From Haloferacaceae archaeon PL-Br10_E2g29 (GTDB lineage: Archaea; Halobacteriota; Halobacteria; Halobacteriales; Haloferacaceae), in NCBI GenBank assembly GCA_001563965.1, contig LKMS01000084.1, forward strand, positions 1 to 6,534: 6,534 bases of DNA. The letters are read 5' to 3'. Position numbers and translations under genes: made by a program. Each line of letters starts with the position of its first letter. The stretch's first letter is position 1. This document shows, piece after piece, positions 1 to 6,472 of the stretch. A model generated the notes under the pieces. The model saw nothing but the letters and a program-made list of their open reading frames with translations. It searched no databases and had not been told where the DNA came from.

Positions 1-1271
1 ACTATCTCCTCAAGCCGGTCTCACGAACAACGCTCCGCAAAACCGTCGACAGGCTGCTTTCGCAACCGGAGTCGGCAGCGACCGAGTCAGCCGCCGAACT
101 GGGCCAATCGCCAACCGACGCAATCCTCAGACGAAACGGCTCACCGTCGACCACACCCGATCCAGTCTCGACATCCCGAGACGGGGTATCGGCCGAACAC
201 ACCGACATCGACCTCGAACACACCGACGTCGACCTCGAACACACCGACGTCGACCGCGATCTCGCCGATGAGGATGGTCGCGGTACTCCGACCGACGACC
301 CCGGTCCGAGCGTCGATCACATCGATATGCAACGGGTCGAACAGGAACCACTGCCTCCGGTCGTTTCCGAACTCATCGACATGTACGACGAGCGGCTCGG
401 CTACCGCGACAGCGAGTTCCTGCTCAAGTGGCTCCACGTCGTGTTCCGGTTCTTTACGCTCTCGTCGGTCGACGAAACGTACGCCGAGGAGTGCCGAACC
501 GTCCGTACACTCGCCAGCATGTACGTCATGCTCATCGACGACCTCGGCGAGCGCCACGACGACGACATCACGCTGGCACAGGCCGCAAAGCTTCCGTTTC
601 CGAGCGAGTCGATCGACCGCGAGATCGACGGTATCGATCACGATTACATGGCCGTCACCGAAGCCGTCTGGGAGGCGCTTGCGCCCCGACTGCAGGCCGC
701 ACCGCGGTACGACGAGGTGAAAGCGCTGTTTCGCTACGATATGCGCCAAGTAATCCAGGCTATCCGGTACTCGGCGTTGCTCAACGAGAATCCCGAAATC
801 GCGAACATGTCGGAGGTGCGCGCGCTCGGCGCACACAACATGATGATGCTGGCGTACGCCGACATCGACATCGCGTTTTCACCGACGTTCGACTGTGCTG
901 AACTCGGTCGGCTTCGTTCGCTGCTGCTCGAACTCCAACAGATGGCTCGCATCGGCAACTGGGTGACGACGTGGGAGCGCGAACTCGACGAGGGAGACGT
1001 CAGCGCGGGCGTGTTCGTGATTGCCGTCGAAAACGGGATTCTCTCAGCGGAGGAACTTCGGACGGCCGCCACCGACCCCGACGCACGCGACGAAATCCGC
1101 AGTCGGATCGAGAACGCTCACGTCGAAGAGGCGCTCATCGAGCAGTGGCAACAGCGCTGTGATACGCTGCGGTCGAACCCCCCTGAAATCGCGTCCATCG
1201 ATGTCGACGGACTCATCGGCGGTATGGAACGCGTCATGGCTTTTCATCTCGCAAGCCGCGGCCTCAAATAA
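1..1271 (+). CDS. Response-regulator receiver (C-terminal end) fused to a class I terpene synthase-like domain; 5'-partial
   Basis: The frame is open from base 3 to the TAA at 1269-1271, with no stop. The first visible residues, YLLKPVSRTTLRKTVDRLL, resemble the end of a CheY-like receiver, including the conserved Lys-Pro. A Pro/Ser/Thr/Asp-rich linker follows, with three heptapeptide repeats. The C-terminal domain is counted from the Met at 327 (314 residues). It shows D71-D72-L-G-E75 (DDxxE, Mg2+ site), Arg165 as candidate pyrophosphate sensor, and N211-x3-T215-x3-E219 (NSE triad). Arg165 lies exactly 46 residues before N211, and D71 lies 140 before it, the spacing of bacterial class I terpene synthases, which ionise prenyl diphosphates. 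It ends HLASRGLK, near where bacterial enzymes carry an Arg-Tyr pair. No second DDxxD is seen, which argues against a prenyltransferase. If translation started inside the window the only in-frame ATG is 327, but no TATA element precedes it, so I favour one fusion protein. The substrate is unknown. I am confident of the fold and less so of the receiver, whose phospho-Asp lies outside the window. Confidence 0.8.
   Translation, partial: YLLKPVSRTTLRKTVDRLLSQPESAATESAAELGQSPTDAILRRNGSPSTTPDPVSTSRDGVSAEHTDIDLEHTDVDLEHTDVDRDLADEDGRGTPTDDPGPSVDHIDMQRVEQEPLPPVVSELIDMYDERLGYRDSEFLLKWLHVVFRFFTLSSVDETYAEECRTVRTLASMYVMLIDDLGERHDDDITLAQAAKLPFPSESIDREIDGIDHDYMAVTEAVWEALAPRLQAAPRYDEVKALFRYDMRQVIQAIRYSALLNENPEIANMSEVRALGAHNMMMLAYADIDIAFSPTFDCAELGRLRSLLLELQQMARIGNWVTTWERELDEGDVSAGVFVIAVENGILSAEELRTAATDPDARDEIRSRIENAHVEEALIEQWQQRCDTLRSNPPEIASIDVDGLIGGMERVMAFHLASRGLK
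195..257 (+). repeat. Three tandem 21-bp repeats coding EHTD(I/V)D(L/R)
   Basis: Three direct 21-bp units (195-215, 216-236, 237-257) lie in frame within the linker between the receiver-like end and the terpene synthase-like domain. They encode EHTDIDL, EHTDVDL and EHTDVDR. The units differ at only a few bases. The unit is a multiple of three, so gain or loss of copies would only change linker length. The peptide is acidic and probably disordered, as expected for a halophile interdomain linker. Confidence 0.9.
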
Positions 1272-2279
1272 TCAGGCTTTCAGGAGGGTGAGTTCGAACG
1301 TCGCTCCGCCAAACTCGTTGTCGCTCACCGTGATCGAACCACGGTAGAGTTCCATCACACAGTCCACGAAGTAGAGGCTAAATCCGTCTCCGTGGCGGAG
1401 TTCGTCTTTCTCTTCGCGTCCGAAGAGATGCTGTTTCTGTCTGTCATCGATGCCACGCCCATCGTCAGCAACCCTGACGGTGACCGTCCGGTCGTCTTCT
1501 TCGACGATCACTGTGATTCGTGGGGGCTCGGCGTTGTGGATGATCGCGTTTTCGACGAGGCTTTCGATCACGGTCTCCAGCAGTTCGTTTGCGATAACCG
1601 TACACGACGGAATCGGGCCGACACTGAGGTTGGCGGTCGGGAACCGTTGTCTGATGTTGTCGAGTCCCCGCTCGAGTACGGTGTCGAGGACGACCGATCT
1701 GTTCGGCTGTTCGAACCCTTCATACAGCAGTTGTTCGAGCGACCGGGCCTTGTCCGCACGACGAATGAGTCGCTGTCCGAGGTTCTCAACGGTTTCGATC
1801 CGTTCGTGGCTTTTTTTGGGCAGTTCGGCCTCAAGCGTTTCGAGATAGCCCAAAATGAGATTCATCTCATTTTTTAGGTCGTGTCGCAACACGCGATAGA
1901 TAACCTGCAGCGCTTTTTCGTACTGCCGTCGCTCGGTCAGGTCGACAAAAATCCCGCTGTAACCGCGCTTTTCGCCGTTAATGATGAGCGGAATCGCCGA
2001 GCCCTGGCCGTAAATCTGGTAGCCGCCTTTCGTCTGTGTCTGGAAATATCCCTGCCAGGGTTCGTCGTCTTCGAGCTTTTCGACCAAGTCCTCGTACACA
2101 GCAGGATCCGGAAACAGCTTCAGCGGCAGATCGCCGATGAGTTCCGCACGCGAGTATCCCGTAAACGATATACACGCCCGATTGACATCGCGAATAATAT
2201 AGTTCTCGTCGGTAACCACCATCGGGTTTTCGGTGTGACGAAACGCCCGCTTGTAGAGATCGAGATCGATATCGGGCAT
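1272..2279 (-). CDS. Soluble PAS-domain sensor histidine kinase
   Basis: This is a 335-residue cytoplasmic kinase with no predicted membrane segment. A PAS domain covers about residues 8-120 (PMVVTDENYIIRDVN, FTGYSRAELIG, then GIFVDLTERR at the PAC end). The dimerisation and phosphoacceptor segment reads RVLRHDLKNEMN, with H133 the predicted phosphorylated histidine. The ATPase domain has an N-box around N244 (SLVENAIIHN), a G1 box DDGRGI at 272-277, and a G2 box GDGFSLYFV at 297-305. In the G2 box a Ser replaces the usual second-half Gly (GxGxGL). The ligand sensed by the PAS domain cannot be read from the sequence. I chose the ATG at 2279. A longer frame from a TTG at 2327 would start upstream of the likely TATA box (2307-2314), so it would not be on the mRNA. 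The stop abuts the stop of the convergent receiver-terpene synthase gene, a plausible though unproven phosphotransfer partner. Confidence 0.93.
   Translation of the reverse strand: MPDIDLDLYKRAFRHTENPMVVTDENYIIRDVNRACISFTGYSRAELIGDLPLKLFPDPAVYEDLVEKLEDDEPWQGYFQTQTKGGYQIYGQGSAIPLIINGEKRGYSGIFVDLTERRQYEKALQVIYRVLRHDLKNEMNLILGYLETLEAELPKKSHERIETVENLGQRLIRRADKARSLEQLLYEGFEQPNRSVVLDTVLERGLDNIRQRFPTANLSVGPIPSCTVIANELLETVIESLVENAIIHNAEPPRITVIVEEDDRTVTVRVADDGRGIDDRQKQHLFGREEKDELRHGDGFSLYFVDCVMELYRGSITVSDNEFGGATFELTLLKA
1852..1873. repeat. Perfect 10-bp inverted repeat with 2-nt loop inside the kinase gene
   Basis: Arms AAAATGAGAT (1852-1861) and ATCTCATTTT (1864-1873) are exact reverse complements separated by TC. 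On the + strand the second arm runs on into further T residues, giving a shape like an intrinsic terminator, although the stem is AT-rich. On the minus strand it codes for the residues just after the kinase H-box (NEMNLILG). It may be simple coincidence of codons. Antisense termination is only a guess. Confidence 0.6.
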
Positions 2280-2600
2280 CTGATACAATAACACATACCG
2301 TGGAACTATTTTAATCCTCTCGTTCAAATTGTAATATTAGTAATACATTTTTGACTGAAACGCAGTTATGACAATAAACGGTATGTATTCGATCCGATCG
2401 GGTACTGGGTCGGTTTGTCCGTCACCGTGTTCTGTGCCGCGATTTTTTGCCCAATCATATTAGTTAGTTGTCTTTTCATCCACTGTTTTGTTTCTGCTCA
2501 CACGTATGTCAGCCAACTGTCTGACACGGTGAACGAAACGGGTTCGATCGCGTATGAGGGACTCGGTTCGTCTTCTGCCGAATGTCGACGCCGAGAACGC
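2280..2600. other. AT-rich intergenic region with no convincing gene
   Basis: These 321 bases separate the 3' end of the DUF357 gene from the start of the kinase gene, both on the minus strand. The first 250 or so bases are clearly more AT-rich than the surrounding genes. Besides the kinase TATA element there is a direct repeat GTAATA (2331-2336 and 2340-2345) 9 bp apart, about 20 bp upstream of that element, where an activator could bind. T-runs on the + strand lie at 2347-2351 and 2443-2448. A possible + strand frame from a TTG at 2415 runs into the DUF357 gene on the opposite strand and lacks haloarchaeal codon character, so I do not call it. No tRNA or structured RNA was recognised. Confidence 0.6.
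2307..2314 (-). promoter_or_regulatory. TATA-box-like element of the histidine kinase gene
   Basis: Read on the minus strand this is TTAAAATA, preceded by a purine-rich stretch (CGAGAGGA) where the archaeal BRE would lie. Its centre is about 31 nt upstream of the ATG at 2279. Transcription would then start only a few bases before the ATG, giving a near-leaderless mRNA. No Shine-Dalgarno sequence is seen. This supports the 2279 start over the upstream TTG. Confidence 0.6.
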
Positions 2601-2885
2601 TCACATCGTGAACAGCTCGGTCTCTTCGGGAATCGAAAACAGTCCCATCCGGACGCCACAGTCAAGCCAGCCGTACCCATAGGAAAAAGCGGCTAACGCG
2701 TTGACCGGGTCGTCCGATTTGCGGAAATGCCGCCCGTCGTGAAGATATGATTCGGCCATTTCGAGACAGCCGACAGCGGCCGTCCCGAGCGGTGTGTCGT
2801 CGGGGGCGGATTGTGTCGCCTCTTCGAGTGCTGCGGCGAGCATTCGTTCGTAGCGATCGGTTTTTTCGCCGAGGTCTGCGGGCAT
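2601..2885 (-). CDS. DUF357 family protein
   Basis: This is a 94-residue acidic, probably all-helical protein. It matches what I recall of the archaeal DUF357 family: an N-terminal DLGEKTDRYERML helix, then CLEMAESYLHDGRHF, and the conserved core DDPVNALAAFSYGYGWLD followed by GVRMGLF. The biochemical role of the family is not known to me. No catalytic motif, membrane segment or signal peptide is visible. I prefer the ATG at 2885 because haloarchaeal homologues start close to this point and a TATA-like ATAATGAT lies about 32 nt upstream. A GTG at 2906 would add seven residues but sits only about 11 nt from that element. The helicase gene lies 75 bp upstream on the same strand, so the two may be partly co-transcribed. 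Confidence 0.85.
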   Translation of the reverse strand: MPADLGEKTDRYERMLAAALEEATQSAPDDTPLGTAAVGCLEMAESYLHDGRHFRKSDDPVNALAAFSYGYGWLDCGVRMGLFSIPEETELFTM

Positions 2886-2912
2886 ACCGGAGTGTGCGGT
2901 CGCCACGGCAAA

Positions 2913-2920
2913 ATCATTAT
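2913..2920 (-). promoter_or_regulatory. Possible TATA element of the DUF357 gene
   Basis: The minus strand reads ATAATGAT here, an AT-rich island between the GC-rich end of the helicase gene and the DUF357 start. Its centre is about 32 nt before the ATG at 2885. It suggests the DUF357 gene has its own promoter besides any read-through from the helicase gene. Confidence 0.4.
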
Positions 2921-2960
2921 GTCGTCAAGACCGCGGGTGCGTCGCCGCTGACAACGTCGA

Positions 2961-5051
2961 CTACAACTCGTTGTCCGCGAGTTCCTGTTCGGCGACGATT
3001 TCGTACGGCGAGAGCCCGTTTCGGATCCCATCGAGTAGTCGGAAGGCCTCTTCAGGCGAGAGGAAGTGCCGCGTCACCGCCCGGCCGAGCGGCGTCGGCT
3101 CCAACCCGTCGATGAACTGCCACTCGAGCAGTCGCCCAACCGCACGTGTGGTGTCGATTTCGCCCAACATCCGGTCGTTGAGTCGTTTTGCCTGCGGGCC
3201 GGCGACGGTGATGTTCGCGAGTGTCTCTTCGACAGCGGCGGCCTCATCATAGACGTTGCGCACGTCCTCCATCTCGCCTTTGAGCAGTTTGAACGCGACC
3301 TCGTCTTCGGTCATCTCCATCGAGTTGTGGTAGGTACAGTCGGGTTCAACCAGCATGTACACCGTCCCGCGGTCGTGATAGTCGGGTCGACCGGCCCGCC
3401 CAAGCATCTGGCTGAACTCTTGAACCGAGAGCCACTCAATGCCCATCGCGAGCGTGTCGAAAATCACCTGTGAGGCCGGGAAGTCGACGCCGGCGGCGAG
3501 TGCAGCGGTGGTGACAACCGCCGAGAGCTCCTGATCGAGAAACTGTTTTTCGACTTTTTTGCGCTTGCGGTAGTCGAGGCCAGCGTGGTACGGCGCGGAG
3601 TCGTACTGGAGTTTCCGGCTAATCGAGTGACACCGCCGCCGCGAATTGGTGAAAATAATTGTCTGGCCGCGGTAGCCTTTCGAGGATTTTTGATCGAACG
3701 CGCGTGTGACGAGTTTGTCCTCAAGCCGGAGCTTTTCGCGTTCGTCCGCAAACGTGACGTGGCGCTCGATGGGAATCGGCCGCTCCTCGAACTCGATCAG
3801 TCGGGCTTCGAGCCGCCCTGCCAACCACTCGGGGTTGCCGACCGTGGCCGAGAGATAGATCCACTGGGCTCCGCCGTAGCTGTCGGAGCCGGCCGTTGCG
3901 GTGGTCTGGGTCGACTGGGCGTCGCTGGCACGCTGTTCGCAGTAGTATTTGAGCCGCGAGATCAACCCGTCGAGGCGGTGGCCGCGTTCTTCCTCTTTGA
4001 GCGTGTGAACCTCGTCGATAACGACGGTGCCGACATCGCCGAGATTTTTCCCGGTTCGCAGCGCGTGGTCGATTCCCTCGTAGGTGCCAACAATGACGTC
4101 GGCGTTCGGGTCGAACTGGCTGCCCGAGTCGGCAATGCGACTGGCGCCGACCCGGATCGTCACGTCGAGGCCGAGTTGGCCATACCGGTCTTTGAAATCC
4201 TCGTGTTTCTGGTTGGCAAGTGCGACAAGCGGCACGAGAAACAGCAGTTTGCCTTTGCCTTTCAGGGCGCGATCGATGCCCGCGAGTTCGCCGATGAGCG
4301 TTTTGCCGGTCGCCGTCGCACTGACGACCAGTTGGTCGTCGCCGTCGAGCAATCCGTTTCGAACCGAGAGGCTCTGGACGGGAAGGAGGTTTTCGAAGCG
4401 CGCCTGCGTCATCGACTGGAGTTTCGGATGAAGTCCGAGATCGACGGTTTGGACGGGGTCAACGTCGTCGACGGTGGCGCTGATGACGTCGAACTTCGTG
4501 AGGTCGGGATCGAGGTTGCCAGAAAGCAGGGTGATGATCCGGTCGAGGTCTTGGACGTCAAGAAGGAGGGCTTCGAGACGCTCTTGTGCGGCACCGGTGA
4601 ACTGGCCCTTGTACGAGAGTTCGCGTTCGAGTTCGGCGAGCGCACAGTCCGGACAGATGTGCTCGCGGTCGGTTTTGATCGCCGTTTCGCTCGTGATCGG
4701 CGCGTACTGCCCCTTGTTGGCGCACAGCCGGCAGGTCCGGACGACCTCGGCGTCGAGCTGGTAGCCATCGAGCAGCGTTTTGAGTTCGGTTCGACCCCGT
4801 TGTGAGGTCTGTTGGGAGATGCGGATGCGGGTCGCACTGCGGGCGAGTTCGATGAACTCATCGGGGTTGCGCGGCTCCTCGGTGGTTCCCCGTTTGGTTC
4901 GAAACCGGCCCGGTCGGGGGCCCGCGCTCGTCTCTTTGACGTCGAGCACGCCGTGAAACACCCGTGAGCCGGATCGGATAACGACAACCCGGTAGCTGTC
5001 ACCGGTTTCATGGAGGAACAACGTGCCGACCTGTGCGACCTGCTGAGACAC
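2961..5051 (-). CDS. Archaea-specific Ski2-like superfamily 2 helicase (COG1202 type) with zinc-binding module
   Basis: This is a 696-residue ATP-dependent helicase. The N-terminal part (about 1-145) is family-specific and carries a zinc-binding cysteine set, C107-x2-C110 and C133-x2-C136. The two RecA-like domains show motif I SATATGKT (K250), motif II DEVH (346-349), motif III SAT (401-403), IIFTNSRRR around 465-473 as motif IV, motif V TTAALAAGVDFP (514-525) and motif VI QMLGRAGRP (548-556). The C-terminal region resembles the winged-helix and ratchet part of Ski2-like enzymes. The DEVH box and overall order fit the archaeal ASH-Ski2 group. From memory, that group is associated with aRNase J and the exosome in Thermococcales, so a role in RNA decay is likely but inferred. 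The frame extends to a TTG at 5186, but the extra 45 residues are Arg-rich and unlike halophile protein, and a TATA element sits about 25 nt before the GTG at 5051. I therefore start there, on a leaderless mRNA. A Ser/Thr/Gln/Ala-rich insert lies at about 374-393. Confidence 0.92.
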   Translation of the reverse strand: MSQQVAQVGTLFLHETGDSYRVVVIRSGSRVFHGVLDVKETSAGPRPGRFRTKRGTTEEPRNPDEFIELARSATRIRISQQTSQRGRTELKTLLDGYQLDAEVVRTCRLCANKGQYAPITSETAIKTDREHICPDCALAELERELSYKGQFTGAAQERLEALLLDVQDLDRIITLLSGNLDPDLTKFDVISATVDDVDPVQTVDLGLHPKLQSMTQARFENLLPVQSLSVRNGLLDGDDQLVVSATATGKTLIGELAGIDRALKGKGKLLFLVPLVALANQKHEDFKDRYGQLGLDVTIRVGASRIADSGSQFDPNADVIVGTYEGIDHALRTGKNLGDVGTVVIDEVHTLKEEERGHRLDGLISRLKYYCEQRASDAQSTQTTATAGSDSYGGAQWIYLSATVGNPEWLAGRLEARLIEFEERPIPIERHVTFADEREKLRLEDKLVTRAFDQKSSKGYRGQTIIFTNSRRRCHSISRKLQYDSAPYHAGLDYRKRKKVEKQFLDQELSAVVTTAALAAGVDFPASQVIFDTLAMGIEWLSVQEFSQMLGRAGRPDYHDRGTVYMLVEPDCTYHNSMEMTEDEVAFKLLKGEMEDVRNVYDEAAAVEETLANITVAGPQAKRLNDRMLGEIDTTRAVGRLLEWQFIDGLEPTPLGRAVTRHFLSPEEAFRLLDGIRNGLSPYEIVAEQELADNEL

Positions 5052-5072
5052 GCTCGGGGCTACGCAATCGGG

Positions 5073-5080
5073 GTATATCA
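5073..5080 (-). promoter_or_regulatory. TATA-box element of the helicase gene
   Basis: The minus strand reads TGATATAC here, with its centre about 25 nt upstream of the GTG at 5051. That distance would place the transcription start at or within a few bases of the GTG. It is the main evidence for the shortened helicase start. Confidence 0.55.
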
Positions 5081-5186
5081 GCCGTTCGGCTCGGTATGGC
5101 TGCCCGCTGGCGATGCGCCCGCGACGACGTAGTCGGCGGTAGCGTCCGTCCCGTGGCGGCGCTCGGAGACACCGTCCAACGACCAA

Positions 5187-5194
5187 CTTAATAC
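5187..5194 (+). promoter_or_regulatory. TATA-box-like element of the site-2 protease gene
   Basis: The sequence CTTAATAC is centred about 27 nt before the ATG at 5218, preceded by GACCAA where a BRE could lie. The spacing predicts a leaderless or nearly leaderless transcript. With the helicase element at 5073-5080 it makes a divergent promoter pair within the 166-bp gap. The GC-rich bases between the two show no other obvious element. Confidence 0.55.
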
Positions 5195-5217
5195 CGACTC
5201 ATCCACAAAGAACGGGT

Positions 5218-6402
5218 ATGCGAGGTATTCGTCTCGGGAGCGCGTTTGGCATTCCGATACAACTCAACTGGACCTTTCTGCTCATCCTCCCCATTTTCGC
5301 CTGGATTATCGGTCGGGATATTGCCCTCCTTGCCGACGTTGTCAACCGGTTTCTCGGCGGGACAATCGTTATCGAGCCGTTGACCGTCGGGTCGATGCCG
5401 TGGATTCTGGGCTTTGCGGCCGCAGGCGGCCTGTTTTTCGGCGTGTTGCTCCACGAGTTCGGCCACTCGCTCATGGCGATGCGGTACGGCCTCGAAATCG
5501 AGTCGATCACGCTCTGGTTGCTCGGTGGCGTTGCGAGTTTCAAAGAGATTCCCGAGGACTGGCACATCGAGTTCAACATCGCCATTGCCGGGCCACTCGT
5601 GAGCGTGTTGGTCGGCGTTGTCTCGTACGTTGCATTCGTGCTGACGCCATCGAGTATGGACGCGTTGGCGTTCGTTCTTGGCTATCTCGCGATCATGAAC
5701 CTGGTGCTGGCGGGATTCAACATGTTGCCGGGCTTTCCGATGGACGGCGGCAGGGTGCTTCGCGCGTTGCTCGCGCGAAATCGCCCACACGCGCAGGCAA
5801 CCAAACTCGCCGCCGAGGTTGGCAAGATTTTCGCGTTCATGCTGGGACTGCTCGGCCTGCTCGCGTTCAGCCCACTGATGATCTTGTTGGCGTTTTTCAT
5901 CTACATTGCCGCCTCCGGCGAGGTTCAACAGTCGACGCTCAAAGCCGCATTCCAGGGCGTTACCGTCCGCGACATCATGACGCCGAGTGAGAAACTCCAC
6001 GTCGTCGCCCCCGAGACAACCATCGCCGAGTTGCTGACGCGCATGCTGACCGAGCGCCACACCGGCTACCCGGTTGTCGACCGCCACGACGAACTCGTCG
6101 GCATGGTCACACTGGATGACGCCCGGGCAGTCAAAGCGGTCGAACGCGACGCCTACCGCGTCGAGGACGTGATGGAACGCGATGTCACCACAGTCGATCC
6201 CGACAGTGACGCGATAACGGCGCTTCGAACCATGCAGGAACACGGCGTCGGTCGACTGCCGGTTGTCTCTCCGACGGGTGATCTCGTCGGCATCGTCTCA
6301 CGGACGGATCTGATGACCGCGTTCAACGTGATTCAGAGCCGTGGGAGCGCCTCGACGCTCACCAGCCGCGGCGAGGTCGACTCGCTGCCACCGGTCCAGT
6401 AA
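5218..6402 (+). CDS. Site-2 protease family (M50) intramembrane metalloprotease with two CBS domains
   Basis: This is a 394-residue polytopic membrane protein. The zinc site is HEFGH (79-83, H79, E80, H83) within a hydrophobic segment starting near 63. The third ligand is expected at D176 in NMLPGFPMDGGRV. LLGGVASF (101-108) is the usual loop motif after the active-site helix. Other membrane segments lie at about 17-32, 120-142, 149-170 and 203-232. The soluble C-terminal part has two CBS repeats, about 250-310 (TVRDIMTP, TGYPVVD, LVGMVTLDD) and 316-372 (VEDVMERDV, GRLPVV, LVGIVSRTDL). CBS pairs often bind adenine nucleotides, so protease activity may respond to energy state; that is inferred. 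Family members cleave transmembrane helices, as in release of anti-sigma factors or transcription factors; the archaeal substrate here is unknown. All catalytic residues are present, so it is probably active. The ATG at 5218 is supported by the TATA element 27 nt upstream. Confidence 0.95.
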   Translation: MRGIRLGSAFGIPIQLNWTFLLILPIFAWIIGRDIALLADVVNRFLGGTIVIEPLTVGSMPWILGFAAAGGLFFGVLLHEFGHSLMAMRYGLEIESITLWLLGGVASFKEIPEDWHIEFNIAIAGPLVSVLVGVVSYVAFVLTPSSMDALAFVLGYLAIMNLVLAGFNMLPGFPMDGGRVLRALLARNRPHAQATKLAAEVGKIFAFMLGLLGLLAFSPLMILLAFFIYIAASGEVQQSTLKAAFQGVTVRDIMTPSEKLHVVAPETTIAELLTRMLTERHTGYPVVDRHDELVGMVTLDDARAVKAVERDAYRVEDVMERDVTTVDPDSDAITALRTMQEHGVGRLPVVSPTGDLVGIVSRTDLMTAFNVIQSRGSASTLTSRGEVDSLPPVQ

Positions 6403-6472
6403 GGCCGGCTTCGTCGAATGTTCGATCATCTACACCAGTACGTTTCAGTAGCTCCCCGCCGAACAGCCAGCT

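Noticed and set aside
327..1271. Prenyl diphosphate synthase or squalene/phytoene synthase identity for the terpene synthase-like domain
   Set aside because: Only one Asp-rich motif is present. The second metal motif is of NSE type at terpene synthase spacing, and the paired DDxxD or DxxxD motifs of the other families are missing.
2537..2560. GGTTCGATC, resembling a tRNA T-loop
   Set aside because: The flanking bases do not form a T-stem, and no acceptor, anticodon or D-arm could be found upstream.
2415..2696. 93-residue + strand frame with a hydrophobic N-terminus
   Set aside because: It needs a TTG start without a promoter, its second half is antisense to the DUF357 gene, and it lacks the acidic composition of local proteins. 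A short membrane peptide cannot be fully excluded.
3585..4805. Long 406-residue open frame on the + strand
   Set aside because: It is antisense to the conserved helicase domains. Long antisense frames are expected opposite GC-rich haloarchaeal genes, and the translation shows no family motif.
5096..5191. 31-codon + strand frame between the divergent promoters
   Set aside because: It ends inside the protease TATA element, has no promoter or ribosome site of its own, and has no recognisable protein character.
5188..6243. 351-residue open frame on the minus strand
   Set aside because: It lies opposite the site-2 protease, whose catalytic and CBS motifs are unmistakable. Its translation is His/Gln/Asn-rich without a recognisable domain.
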